Assembly (NCBI GenBank): GCA_965228415.1
Contig: OZ245814.1
Location: forward strand, 6,262,001-6,326,000
Direction of reading: 5' to 3'
Source: Agaribacillus sp965228415
GTDB taxonomy: Bacteria > Bacteroidota > Bacteroidia > Cytophagales > Cyclobacteriaceae
DNA: 64,000 bases
In this document: piece after piece, positions 16,907-26,754 of the stretch
Layout: every line of letters starts with the position of its first letter
Position numbering within the stretch: position 1 is the first letter of the stretch
Program-made: the position numbers and the translations under genes
Notes under the pieces: model-generated
Seen by the model: only the letters and a program-made list of their open reading frames with translations
Told to the model about the DNA's origin: nothing
Database searches by the model: none

Positions 16907-17575
16907 TTAGTGAAGTCTGAAGATAATGGGAATAGTCATTCTTACTTTTACAGGTTTACCTCGCTGCTTTCCCGGTTTCCATTTAGGATGTTTTTTGAGG
17001 ATACGAACTGCCTCCTGGTCACATCCGGCGCCAATGCCTTTGGAGACCTTAATATCCGTAAGCGTACCGTCTGTATCTACTACAAATTGCACATATACTT
17101 TTCCCTCAATGTTCATTCTTCGTGCCTGCGGAGGGTAATTTACATGTTTTTTGAAAAATTCGTAAAAAGCATTTATCCCGCCATACGGTTCGGCTTGCTC
17201 TTCTACAATATAGAATATTTCATCGGCTTCTTCCTCTTCCGGTTCATCGCTCACGATAATTTCTTCGATGGCGGTTTCTTCTGTGATTTCAACATCGAGA
17301 TCCACTTCGATTTCCTGCTCGATTTCTTCTTCATCCGGCACCTCAATAATCTCTGGCTGTTGAATTACCGGTGGCGGAGGCGGGGGTTGCTCGGTGGGTG
17401 GAATTTCCATGATTTCTTCAAAGTTATCATCCAGATTCCCCAAATTAATAAGATCTCCATCTTCGTAGTGCCGCCACTCAAAGGCGATAATGGTCATGGA
17501 CAGGCTGCATACCAAACCAAGGTTGAAGAGCATGCCCGACTTTTTCCTTAGATCCGCTTCAGGTTTCTTTTTCAT
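16907..17575 (-). CDS. TonB energy transducer (paralogue 1)
   Basis: The 222-residue protein couples the inner-membrane proton motive force to outer-membrane transporters. It has a short cytoplasmic start (MKKKPEADLRKKSG), one membrane helix (about 14-32), a PPTEQPPPPPP and Glu-rich periplasmic linker (about 60-122), and the TonB C-terminal domain (about 135-222: YPPQARRMNIEGKV...GIGAGCDQEAVRILKKHPKWKPGKQ). It is a tandem paralogue of the gene at 17681. The linker is identical between the two although their DNA differs silently. A terminator separates them, so it may have its own promoter. Confidence 0.93.
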   Translation of the reverse strand: MKKKPEADLRKKSGMLFNLGLVCSLSMTIIAFEWRHYEDGDLINLGNLDDNFEEIMEIPPTEQPPPPPPVIQQPEIIEVPDEEEIEQEIEVDLDVEITEETAIEEIIVSDEPEEEEADEIFYIVEEQAEPYGGINAFYEFFKKHVNYPPQARRMNIEGKVYVQFVVDTDGTLTDIKVSKGIGAGCDQEAVRILKKHPKWKPGKQRGKPVKVRMTIPIIFRLH

Positions 17576-17620
17576 AAAACTAATTATTTAGTTATAAAAC
17601 TAATAAAATAGTTTTATGAA

Positions 17621-17650
17621 TCAAAATAAAACCCCACTATTAGTGGGGTT
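17621..17650 (-). terminator. Terminator between the tonB paralogues
   Basis: AACCCCACTA (17630-17639) and TAGTGGGGTT (17641-17650) form a hairpin; realistically about 8 bp with a TAATA loop. On the minus strand it is followed by TTTTATTTTG, so it ends tonB paralogue 2. Confidence 0.75.
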
Positions 17651-17680
17651 GTACATACAATTATCTTATGATTTGAATGT

Positions 17681-18355
17681 TTAACCTAGTTTAAATGTGA
17701 TTGGAATTACCATTCGTACTCTCACCGGTCTTCCTCTTTGTTTTCCGGCTTTCCATTTCGGGTGATTTTTCAATACCCTGATCGCCTCTTCATCACATCC
17801 GGCACCAATACCTTTAATGGCCTGGACGTCGGTAATTTTACCATCTTTATCCACCACAAACTGAACGAATACTTTTCCTTCTATACCCATTCTTCTCGCT
17901 TGAGAAGGATATTTCAGATTCTTTCTTACAAAGGCATAAAATGCAGCCATACCGCCATTAGGAGTAGGTTGCTCCTCAACAATCGTAAATATTTCATCGG
18001 CTTCCTCTTCTTCCGGCTCATCGCTTACGATGATTTCTTCAATAGCCGTTTCTTCGGTAATTTCCACATCGAGATCCACCTCAATCTCCTGCTCGATTTC
18101 TTCTTCATCCGGCACCTCGATAATTTCCGGTTGTTGGATTACCGGTGGTGGTGGAGGGGGTTGTTCGGTAGGAGGAACCTCCATAATCTCCTCAAAATTA
18201 TCATCAACCTGTCCAAGATTCATTAAATCACCGTCATCATACGTTCTCCAACTGAAAGCAGTGATTACAATCCCCAGACTTAGTACCAGCCCCAAATTAA
18301 GAAACATCCCTGTCTTTTTGGTCAGATCTGCTTCCGGTTTCTTTTTTACTTCCAT
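17681..18355 (-). CDS. TonB energy transducer (paralogue 2)
   Basis: The 224-residue protein has the same layout as paralogue 1: N-terminal helix (about 16-34), a PPTEQPPPPPP and acidic linker, then the TonB C-terminal domain (YPSQARRMGIEGKV...GIGAGCDEEAIRVLKNHPKWKAGKQ). N- and C-terminal domains differ from paralogue 1 at many positions, but 63 linker residues from PPTEQ to DEIF are identical. The ATG follows a TATATTTG promoter element. No ExbB/ExbD genes are nearby. Which transporters each TonB serves is unknown. Confidence 0.93.
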   Translation of the reverse strand: MEVKKKPEADLTKKTGMFLNLGLVLSLGIVITAFSWRTYDDGDLMNLGQVDDNFEEIMEVPPTEQPPPPPPVIQQPEIIEVPDEEEIEQEIEVDLDVEITEETAIEEIIVSDEPEEEEADEIFTIVEEQPTPNGGMAAFYAFVRKNLKYPSQARRMGIEGKVFVQFVVDKDGKITDVQAIKGIGAGCDEEAIRVLKNHPKWKAGKQRGRPVRVRMVIPITFKLG

Positions 18356-18413
18356 GGTAAATATTTTGTTAGTTATTTACGAAATTTTGCTTTTCCTAGA
18401 ATAGCCTTACTCT

Positions 18414-18421
18414 CAAATATA
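18414..18421 (-). promoter_or_regulatory. Promoter -7 element of tonB paralogue 2
   Basis: TATATTTG on the minus strand lies 58 nt before the ATG. A weak TTTTC stands 18 nt further upstream in place of TTTG. Confidence 0.4.
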
Positions 18422-18633
18422 CAAAACAAAATACTTATTGAAAAGGTTTCTACAGGATTCGATTTGGTTTTTAACAAAAAATAACCCCCGGCCTATAAAA
18501 TGGCTGTTTTAACAGTTAATATTTCTTAGCAGACCTTAGGTATTCTAATTTATTAACAATTTGATAACCAATAGGTTAAAGTTGATTGTTTGTCCGAGTG
18601 CTCTTCCTGGAATAGGGGTGGCTGGCTAATAGC

Positions 18634-19023
18634 TTATACGGAATTATTTTTGCGGGATTTGAAAAAGTAAAATATCCATAGCCCTATGAGAACACCGATG
18701 GTATTGGCTGCCAAATCCAGCATTTCACTTGACCGTCCGGGAATGAAATTTTGTAAATATTCTATCAGGCCTCCATAAAGTACCGAAAAAATGAATGTTA
18801 TGTAGAAGAAGTTTCCGGCCTTTGCGTTGGGTTTATAGTGTTTGAATAAACCTCTCGCCATCAAAAATGCCAGCGGTGCAAAAATGCCCGCATGCACGAT
18901 CTTATCAAAATAGGGGATATTCCAAAAAGGAACGTCCGGTACAGACCTGGCCGGAGACAACGTCAAAATGGCAATCACTACGATCCATATGATGGTTAAA
19001 ACATGATATCGCCAATGGTGCAT
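18634..19023 (-). CDS. VanZ-family membrane protein
   Basis: The 129-residue protein has four hydrophobic helices (about 6-24, 40-60, 75-92 and 103-123) and the VanZ-like segment FDKIVHAGIFAPLAFLMARG. The family is named after a teicoplanin-resistance protein, but most members have unknown functions and this one should not be read as a resistance gene. It lies 29 nt downstream of gcvH on the same strand. Confidence 0.85.
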   Translation of the reverse strand: MHHWRYHVLTIIWIVVIAILTLSPARSVPDVPFWNIPYFDKIVHAGIFAPLAFLMARGLFKHYKPNAKAGNFFYITFIFSVLYGGLIEYLQNFIPGRSSEMLDLAANTIGVLIGLWIFYFFKSRKNNSV

Positions 19024-19052
19024 TGACTTTTAATAATAGGTACAAAGTTGCT

Positions 19053-19430
19053 TTATCCCACCAACTCCTGATATTCAGCGGCAGAAATTAATTCATCCAA
19101 CTCGCTTTTGTCGCTAATAGTAGCTTGAATCATCCAACCTTTACCATAGGGGTCTTCATTAATAATCTCTGGACTTGACTCCAGGTCTTCATTAAACGAA
19201 GTTATTGATCCTGATACAGGCATAAAAAGATCTGAAACGGTTTTTACGGCTTCTACAGTACCAAAAACCTCACCTTGACCGATGTCTTCGCCTACTGTCT
19301 CAACTTCTACGTAAACGATATCTCCGAGTTCCTGTTGCGCGAAAGATGTGATGCCTATGGTGATAGTATCACCTTCAATGCGGACCCACTCGTGATCTTT
19401 AGTGTATTTTAGTTCTTCCGGGAAATTCAT
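19053..19430 (-). CDS. gcvH: Glycine cleavage system H protein GcvH
   Basis: The 125-residue lipoyl carrier shuttles the aminomethyl intermediate between P, T and L proteins. The lipoyl lysine is Lys63 in GTVEAVKTVSD. I take ATG 19430 (MNFPEELKYTKDHEW) as start. A frame extending to 19451 would overlap the promoter -7 element and adds no family sequence. It sits downstream of sprA with its own promoter, and gcvP/gcvT are not in this window. LipA at 11.5 kb makes its cofactor. Confidence 0.97.
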   Translation of the reverse strand: MNFPEELKYTKDHEWVRIEGDTITIGITSFAQQELGDIVYVEVETVGEDIGQGEVFGTVEAVKTVSDLFMPVSGSITSFNEDLESSPEIINEDPYGKGWMIQATISDKSELDELISAAEYQELVG

Positions 19431-19448
19431 GCAGTTATTTTTTTGTCC

Positions 19449-19477
19449 CAAAAATACATTCTTTTTTCAAATGCAAA
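19449..19477 (-). promoter_or_regulatory. gcvH promoter
   Basis: On the minus strand TTTG (19477-19474), a 17-nt spacer and TATTTTTG (19456-19449) match the Bacteroidota housekeeping promoter. The predicted transcript would start a few bases before the ATG at 19430, giving a very short leader and supporting that start. Confidence 0.65.
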
Positions 19478-19530
19478 AATATTTGTCGATAAATTAAATA
19501 GGGTGTCCGGTCTGAGATGGCGTATTTAAA

Positions 19531-22500
19531 TTATTGTGAAAGGCTGAACCTGATTCGCGTGCCAAATGCTGTGGTTGCACGTTTAAAGCTGGCCGATACT
19601 TTGGGTTCGTTTACATTTCTTTCAAAATAGATCTGTACACTTAGTTTTTCATTAACGACGTAGTCGATAGTAGGCCTCAGCTGAAAACTTTTGGTACCAT
19701 TGGTAACGGTATTGGAGTCTTCAATTTTTCTTTGAACGGTCTTATTATCTCCCAGTGACATTTGCATCTTAAAAGAAAGGTCATTTTCCAGCGTGATTGT
19801 TTTACCTTGTGACCTGAACGGGAGCTTAAATTTTGCCTTTGTGTAGCCAAAGGTTAATGAGAAATCATTTCGGGTAAGCTCCGTGATCTGTGCATTGGAC
19901 AAAGTCAATGCCAGGCTTCTTTCAGTTTTGTATTCAACATTGATATTCATACGTTTTTTGGTGCTGAGATTAACGCCAATTAACGGTGAAAAGCTTTCCG
20001 TGATAGAAACCTGGTTTAACACCAATTCAGGCACAAAGTCACCGTTATCATTGGTCAGTGACGGGGGCCTGTAATCCTCTACTCTTTTATCAAGGGTTAT
20101 ACCCTCCTCGTAAAACAGGGAACTTGTAAAATTTCTGACATCGTATGAAGAGTTATAGGAATGATTAAGGGTGATAGACCTGAATATATCTTTAAGCCCG
20201 TTTAACTTGGACAAACCGGCATAGCTAAGTGTCCAGTTTGGTACGGGCATTTTGGGAAAAGGGGTGAGGTTCACTTTATTGACATCCTGGCCGGTGTAGG
20301 CCGCGATAAAAGCCGGAATTAACACATCCTGGGAGTTTAAGGCCAGGTTGGCCAGGTCTTCATTGGTCCGTGCCAGCCTATTGAGAATTTCCTGACGGTT
20401 ATTCTCAAAATCCTGGAAGACCGGTGAAACATCATTGCTGTCATCTCTTTTAAATGCTGTTTTCAAAGTAAAAAAGGATATGCTGTAGCTACCTGTTCTT
20501 GAAGGATTAAGTGACGCCCCGTTTCTGTAAATTTCCTGGTAAGCATTGGTTTTTTGTTTTCGGGCTTTTAAAGTAATCCGGAAATCCTTAAAAGGTTCGA
20601 CGATGGCATTAATATTCAGGTCGATGTTATTGGATTGGCTGAAAGGTGTGGTCAAATCCTCGCTGGTTACCAACCAGCCCTTTCGGAAGGCTCTGTCCCT
20701 GATAGATACATCCTGGCTACCCAATAAAAACGGGATTCCCGGTGCTGAAAAGGCCGAGTCCATGCCAAACAGAAAAGCGGTTTTATTGAAGCCCGGCAGG
20801 TATGTGCCTTCACCCACATTATAGGTGAAATCAACGGACCTGACTGACATCAACAGTCGTAGAAATCCTTTTACGCCTTTATTATCACGTTTTAACTCAT
20901 CTTCTTCCTCTTTTTCCTCATTTTGTTTTGTCTGTGGACGCCCTCGCCGTGCCGGTGTAGGAGAGTTAATTTCTTTGAAAAATTTGATTTTATTGTATAA
21001 GCCAACTAAATCAAATTTACCGGTTATACTCCTTTGCCGGTTGTTTTGAATCACATTGCCAAACTCTTCTATTTGATTCAGGGCACCGGCAGTCCATGTA
21101 TAGCCCATGCTGTATCTGGTATCTGCCCTGATCCAGTCGGTGAAAGGGATTTTATCCAACGGTACCCTGTAATTAAAGGATATATCCTGGTTGAAATTTT
21201 TCATCCTGCCCAAATTCTTTAGATTCTCCAATATCTCCTGCCGCTCTTCACTGGTATCGATCTCGCCGTCCGGTTCATCGATGACCGCATTGGCCCTTGC
21301 AGCGTAATCCAGGGACAAACCTTTAGTAAGATTCCATCTTACATTATAGATCCGGTTGAAAGTGAAATACTTCTCAAAATTTGGAGCTATGCCTTCTGTG
21401 GTTAGGTTTTCATTGCGAAACTGGGTTTTAATAAACCTGCGATCGAGATCGAGCCGCACAGAAATATTATTGGGAATAGGGGAAAAATTAAAATCTTTTA
21501 ACAGCTTTAAATAAGGGGAGTTCAAAAACTTTGCTTTTTGAAATGGCTCTACACTTAGCTCCGGCGGTGCAAAGTTATACCCTACTGCGCCCTTATAGGT
21601 TCGGAATAAATAGGATTCCATGTTGAAATTACTTCTTGTCTCCTCGCTAAAGGCATAGGTAAAAGAGAAATTGGAAAGGTCATAGATCCTGTTCTTGGCT
21701 TCCGGATTGGTTTTGTTAACTCTGACATTGGTAAAGTTGATACTTTTTCTTTCCGTATTATCCGTTACAATATCTTCATAGTTATCTCTTTCTTCCCCTT
21801 GCAAAGAGTTTAAGGTCGACTTTAACGGCACATCTGGATCTTTGGGATCGAAGAATGGCTTAACTTTTACTTTTTCATAGCCGACATACATGGGGATACT
21901 CAACCCCAGCTTTTCAGGAAAGAATTTATCCAGGTTAACATTGGCAGCAACATCAAATTGCACTGTTTCTTCTCTTTCTCGCTGAGCAATTTTTTCCTGG
22001 ATAGAACCAAATCCTACGGAAGTGTACCTGGTGGAGGCAGTTACATTTGCAAAATCTGCTAACTGCGCATTTAATCGGGCATTGGCGGCCCACCCGGCCC
22101 TGGTGTCAAAATCTCCAACCCTCAATTCATTGGCCCAAACGCACAAAGATTTAGGAGCTTTATCGGGACTCTCAGGGTTTCGAATACCAAGCATCATTAC
22201 CTGTACCGAACTCAAATCTGGGTTTCCCTTGATGGTTAATCTTGTTTGTCCTACTTCCGGAGGCCCCTGAATATTGGAGAAACGGAAATTTTTGTCCTCA
22301 TTGTTTCTGTTTCGCACTGACTTCAATTGAAACAATTCGTCCAGGCTCACATTGATCTCATTTTGTTCAGGCCAGATATCGTCAGGAGAGGTAGCGCCAA
22401 GCGGGGTAATCACCAGCGGAACTTCAATTTCATAATAGTTTTGTGTTTTATCCGTACCCAGTCTTAGGAATGCCGTTGCCTCTGCGTCCTGCACATTTTC

Positions 22501-25500
22501 GCCGTCGGCGTGAAGAAACATACGAATATTGCCATAATTGATGAGATCAAAGTTTACATTCTTAAAAACCGCTCTGGCGTCTCGGTCTTCCAATTCCTTT
22601 ACTGTTAACTTCAGGGACTGCTCATTTAGCTCTACCTGATTTACAGTGGTATTGTCTCTGTCCCGCCGTATCCCGGGGGGTAAAGTGTAGGGGATTCTAT
22701 CGGAGCCACCCTGGCTATTCTCTTCTATGTTTACCACCGAAATATTAAACTCCGTATTGGCAAACTCGTTAGGTGTTCCAAAACCTTCAGATTCCAGGTT
22801 GGCAGTCTCCTTGATCCATTGGCTACCCACCATTTGAAAATTAGCCATTCTCAGGACTACCGGCTGCGAAAATCCTGTAAGATAGGTTCGTAAGTACCGG
22901 ATGGATTTAAAATCATTAATGCTACCCACCACATTATCGGGTTTTCGGATGGGTATACGGAATAAATACCAATTGACATTTTCCCCATCCACATTGGCGG
23001 TAACCCTGTCTACAATGTTTTCCTTACCAACCTCCAACTCACCGGGCCGGAGGTTGATGGTATATTCGTAATACTCCTCCAGGCTGGATAGCGTATTATC
23101 TTTATTAAGATCTTCATTCTCAGGTAAATTTGATCCGGAAGGTGTAATACTGGCATTGCCTGAAATTACCGGGGTATTCCCCTCCATACCGTTAAAATTC
23201 TTATATCTCTCCAGAACTTTTGCATTGTCCAATTCCGGGCTCAGGTAAAATTGAAAATTATCGGCAGAGGGGTCAGCTTCTACAATCGCTCTGGCGGAAG
23301 GTGGGATATTGTTTAAAAAATCGGCGAAGTTGGCCACTTCATCTTCATTTCTTAAACCGTCCAACCCCACATCCTGATTGGGACGTGCAGAGGTGGAATT
23401 ATCAAATTGTTCTGTCAGAAATTGCTGTGTTGTCACTCTTCCCCAGGGTGTCACCTCTACATTCTCATCACTCCCATCGGCGGGAAGGCCGTTTTCGAAG
23501 CCATGTTTATTATCCTTGATCATGTCCTCTGAGATACTTCCCAGGTTGAGAACAAACTTTCCTCCTGTGGTGTTGTTGGTATTTTCGATACCGTCTATTA
23601 CCCGGCCATTTTCTCCCGGCAAAAACGGATCCAGCAGCCAGAATTCTATAAACTCAATATTGGCCTTGTCAAAGTCCACTTCAGAAGTTATGGCCCGCGT
23701 GATACCACCCCAATTTCCCGTAGGGTTAGGCAGACTACCATCCGGGTTCAGTTGTGGATTGTAGTTGTATTGTCCTCTTTCTGAAGGGAAATAGGCAATA
23801 TTGAATAGCGGTAGCGGAGGGTTAATCACCTGTTGACTACGCTGTGGAAATATCTCCTGAGGGATTACTTCTCTTACATAATGGTTCTCACGATCCTCAT
23901 CGGTAAGGTTTGAAGGGACATTGGGGCCACCATTGCGATAAAATATATTATCTATAATGTACCATGCTATTTTTGCTCTCTTGTAGCCAAATGACAAGTC
24001 TCCTGATGGCGCATCCGCCCCAAAGATATTGTCATCGGTCACGGGCGTACTACTCAATTTCCAGGTCAAAATATTGCTGCCCAGGCTAAAAGGAGTTACC
24101 GCAGCTTCAAAATCGTCCAGGTAAGAGGTGCCGTCACCATCCACTATGTTAGAGGTGCCTGGCAGCAATTGGGCAAACTCTCCGTTAAAGGTGACGGTAG
24201 ACCTTTCTTTGGTTTGAATAAACGGTAAGGCATCCGTCAGTTTCGTCAAAAACCTGGAGTCTTTTTTATAATTGATATCAAAGCCGTATTTTGTATTTTG
24301 CAGCGGTTCATCGCCCACACTTATTCTGGATACAAGCGGTCTTTCATTGAGGTGCAATACGGTGGCGCCAAGATTAAAATCATCGCTGAAACGATAATCA
24401 AACCGGGCGCCGAATAAACTTCGTGCCTGGAAATTAAACAGGTCCGATTTTTCGTAAGTTATTTTTATGGGTCTGCCTGAGTTTAGAATGCCCTCGTTAA
24501 TAATTGTAACCTTTCCAAAGGTATAATCCACCTGGTAATCGACACCCTCGGTCAAAGGTGTATTTCCCGCGATGACTTTTACCGAGCCCTCCGCAATGTT
24601 GATCCCTGGCAGGGGAATTTCACTGGAAGATCCCGCCTGCAGCGATCCTTTAATGAAAAATTTATCCAGGAGCGTATTACGCTGCGCATCAAATTTTGTG
24701 CTGGCGTACAAGGTGTCAAACACAAATTTGTTAATGAGGCTTTGTTGATTGGGGTCGCCAATAAAGAAGCTTCTAAGGTGTTCACCAAAAGGTTCTAACA
24801 CAGGAAAAATGATATTTCCTTTTTCCGTGTCTATGGTAATGCCGTCAACAAAGTCAAAATTCCCATCGGGTTGCTCGTCTCCCTGTTGATTTAACCGGTC
24901 TAAATCCAGTAACTCTACCAACGGTACGTTCTGGGTATTAATTCCCTCGTGCAAACTCGGGTTGTCGATGCCTGTCCGGTCGTCGCGATAAATAACTCTT
25001 AACTGAAAATTATCGCGGGTAACCTGGCTGGCGTTGAGGTTATAGATGTTTTTCATCATCAGGTCCCAGGTAGGAATGGCCCTGTTCCGGGGATCCCTGA
25101 TATTGATTTTGCTGGGTCTGAGCATTTTTAGGATGATGATTTCATCGTCTCGCCGGCTTTGATAATCATCTTGTAATTCACCGACCTGATACCGTTGGCC
25201 ATTGAAGGTGTATTCATATGAAACAGCCAGCACCTCGTCATTTTGCAGTTGCCTGAACAGTGAAACATATCCAAGTTGTGGATGAAAGGAAAACTCGCGT
25301 TCATCCAGTTTCCTGGCACTGGTGACAACGTTAAATTCTGTGGCATTCACCAGGTTAAGCTGATTCTCTAATACGTCAATAACCCTGTCGGGATTTCTGA
25401 TTTCATTGTTGGCCCTTAAGGTGCTGAACAGACTGTTGGCGCTATTGCTATTGGATGCATTGGGATCATTGGCCGTGATAAGGCCGGTATTGTTATAGAT

Positions 25501-26739
25501 TCTTGATGCCTCACCAAGATCCATAAAAGCCGCAAAATTCCGAAGCGTTTCGGTGGTGTTATTCCTATTGATAACGTAGACCTCTATTCGCGTAATGTTT
25601 ACCCCCGAGGTAATCTGCGGGATACCTTGCAACCAGTTCTGATAGTTTTCCCGGAAAAAATGTCCCAGGAAGAAGTGGCGGTTTTCATCATAGTTGGATC
25701 CACGGATTTCAAACTCCCTGGCCTGGCCACCCCCACTTCCTCCGCTTATTTCTACTACATCTGTTTTCCCTCTTTGTGTGGAGGCCAAAGCGGTGACAAA
25801 TAGTTTGCCGAATTGTAATTGGGTTTTAAAACCAAATAAATTTTGTGAACCCGTAATGAGACTATTGTTGAGGGGCAGGCTTACATTTCCAATTTCTATT
25901 TTCTTGATAATATCTTCTTCAAACCCGGTATACTCTACCTTAAAATTATTTTCAAAGTCAAAGGAGTTATTGTTATCGAAATTGGTGGTCACCTTCAATT
26001 TCTCTCCAATCGACCCTACCACGTTCATGGTTATTTGCTGATCAAACTCCAGGGGTGTGGTATTTCTTTGTTGTCTGATCGGAATTGACGGGTTGAATAT
26101 CCTTTGAAACCTGGAGCCGAAGTCCAGTGTCACAAATCCACTCGGCACAATGTCAACCCGGCTTCCACCAAAAATCCTGTCAAATATTGGACTGATATAC
26201 AACGGTGGTATAAGGCTTCTGGAACTTACGGGGCTTTCACCATCCAGCCCCCTTGAACGGGACTTCCAGTAGTCCTTCAATATTTTTCTTTCCTGGTAGG
26301 CTGAGAATTCATCAAAAGACATGGAGCTGGTGGGACGAAAATTTATATCTCCCATTTTTTCATAAATGGTGTAATTTAGCCCCGTATCAATCTCCACATC
26401 GAGCAACAGCCCCGAGGGATCTTTTAATAACAGAGGAGACGGGCTTAAATCAAAAGAAAATGGGTCGCCATAGCGATCTTTTGGTTGGAAAGTAGGTTGC
26501 CTGGTGGGTTGATAAGGTTGTGCCGGGGTGGTATCCGTTTTAACGGTGTCCTGTCCCTGAACGTTTTGCGTGGAGTCACTGCCTGTAGTATCAATAAGGT
26601 AATATTGAAATTGCGGCTCCTGATCCGAGACTATCAGATTGCTATTATTAGAATCACCATTCGGCCAAAACCAATTCGCCATTGCGAAGGAACCGGCCAA
26701 GACAAATAACAAGTATCCGTTTAATCTAGATAAAATCAA
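19531..26739 (-). CDS. sprA: SprA, type IX secretion outer-membrane translocon / gliding motility
   Basis: At 2402 residues this matches the giant SprA family, the outer-membrane beta-barrel through which T9SS cargo leaves the cell. The N-terminus has a signal peptide (GYLLFVLAGSFAMANWFW). SprA-type segments recur, for example ITMNVVGSIGEKLKVTTNFDNNN and FLGHFFRENYQNWLQGIPQI. The remainder is long beta-rich sequence ending in a barrel-like FGTRIRFSLSQ. No in-frame ATG precedes the signal peptide before a stop, so translation probably begins at TTG 26739, 15 nt after ruvA. A probable T9SS client is encoded at 56.8-61.0 kb. Confidence 0.97.
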   Translation of the reverse strand: MILSRLNGYLLFVLAGSFAMANWFWPNGDSNNSNLIVSDQEPQFQYYLIDTTGSDSTQNVQGQDTVKTDTTPAQPYQPTRQPTFQPKDRYGDPFSFDLSPSPLLLKDPSGLLLDVEIDTGLNYTIYEKMGDINFRPTSSMSFDEFSAYQERKILKDYWKSRSRGLDGESPVSSRSLIPPLYISPIFDRIFGGSRVDIVPSGFVTLDFGSRFQRIFNPSIPIRQQRNTTPLEFDQQITMNVVGSIGEKLKVTTNFDNNNSFDFENNFKVEYTGFEEDIIKKIEIGNVSLPLNNSLITGSQNLFGFKTQLQFGKLFVTALASTQRGKTDVVEISGGSGGGQAREFEIRGSNYDENRHFFLGHFFRENYQNWLQGIPQITSGVNITRIEVYVINRNNTTETLRNFAAFMDLGEASRIYNNTGLITANDPNASNSNSANSLFSTLRANNEIRNPDRVIDVLENQLNLVNATEFNVVTSARKLDEREFSFHPQLGYVSLFRQLQNDEVLAVSYEYTFNGQRYQVGELQDDYQSRRDDEIIILKMLRPSKINIRDPRNRAIPTWDLMMKNIYNLNASQVTRDNFQLRVIYRDDRTGIDNPSLHEGINTQNVPLVELLDLDRLNQQGDEQPDGNFDFVDGITIDTEKGNIIFPVLEPFGEHLRSFFIGDPNQQSLINKFVFDTLYASTKFDAQRNTLLDKFFIKGSLQAGSSSEIPLPGINIAEGSVKVIAGNTPLTEGVDYQVDYTFGKVTIINEGILNSGRPIKITYEKSDLFNFQARSLFGARFDYRFSDDFNLGATVLHLNERPLVSRISVGDEPLQNTKYGFDINYKKDSRFLTKLTDALPFIQTKERSTVTFNGEFAQLLPGTSNIVDGDGTSYLDDFEAAVTPFSLGSNILTWKLSSTPVTDDNIFGADAPSGDLSFGYKRAKIAWYIIDNIFYRNGGPNVPSNLTDEDRENHYVREVIPQEIFPQRSQQVINPPLPLFNIAYFPSERGQYNYNPQLNPDGSLPNPTGNWGGITRAITSEVDFDKANIEFIEFWLLDPFLPGENGRVIDGIENTNNTTGGKFVLNLGSISEDMIKDNKHGFENGLPADGSDENVEVTPWGRVTTQQFLTEQFDNSTSARPNQDVGLDGLRNEDEVANFADFLNNIPPSARAIVEADPSADNFQFYLSPELDNAKVLERYKNFNGMEGNTPVISGNASITPSGSNLPENEDLNKDNTLSSLEEYYEYTINLRPGELEVGKENIVDRVTANVDGENVNWYLFRIPIRKPDNVVGSINDFKSIRYLRTYLTGFSQPVVLRMANFQMVGSQWIKETANLESEGFGTPNEFANTEFNISVVNIEENSQGGSDRIPYTLPPGIRRDRDNTTVNQVELNEQSLKLTVKELEDRDARAVFKNVNFDLINYGNIRMFLHADGENVQDAEATAFLRLGTDKTQNYYEIEVPLVITPLGATSPDDIWPEQNEINVSLDELFQLKSVRNRNNEDKNFRFSNIQGPPEVGQTRLTIKGNPDLSSVQVMMLGIRNPESPDKAPKSLCVWANELRVGDFDTRAGWAANARLNAQLADFANVTASTRYTSVGFGSIQEKIAQREREETVQFDVAANVNLDKFFPEKLGLSIPMYVGYEKVKVKPFFDPKDPDVPLKSTLNSLQGEERDNYEDIVTDNTERKSINFTNVRVNKTNPEAKNRIYDLSNFSFTYAFSEETRSNFNMESYLFRTYKGAVGYNFAPPELSVEPFQKAKFLNSPYLKLLKDFNFSPIPNNISVRLDLDRRFIKTQFRNENLTTEGIAPNFEKYFTFNRIYNVRWNLTKGLSLDYAARANAVIDEPDGEIDTSEERQEILENLKNLGRMKNFNQDISFNYRVPLDKIPFTDWIRADTRYSMGYTWTAGALNQIEEFGNVIQNNRQRSITGKFDLVGLYNKIKFFKEINSPTPARRGRPQTKQNEEKEEEDELKRDNKGVKGFLRLLMSVRSVDFTYNVGEGTYLPGFNKTAFLFGMDSAFSAPGIPFLLGSQDVSIRDRAFRKGWLVTSEDLTTPFSQSNNIDLNINAIVEPFKDFRITLKARKQKTNAYQEIYRNGASLNPSRTGSYSISFFTLKTAFKRDDSNDVSPVFQDFENNRQEILNRLARTNEDLANLALNSQDVLIPAFIAAYTGQDVNKVNLTPFPKMPVPNWTLSYAGLSKLNGLKDIFRSITLNHSYNSSYDVRNFTSSLFYEEGITLDKRVEDYRPPSLTNDNGDFVPELVLNQVSITESFSPLIGVNLSTKKRMNINVEYKTERSLALTLSNAQITELTRNDFSLTFGYTKAKFKLPFRSQGKTITLENDLSFKMQMSLGDNKTVQRKIEDSNTVTNGTKSFQLRPTIDYVVNEKLSVQIYFERNVNEPKVSASFKRATTAFGTRIRFSLSQ

Positions 26740-26754
26740 CGTTTTATAATTTGA

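Noticed and set aside
18634..19023. Glycopeptide resistance gene (VanZ)
   Set aside because: Only the family fold is shared. No vanA/H/X genes are present, and VanZ homologues are widespread with no resistance role.
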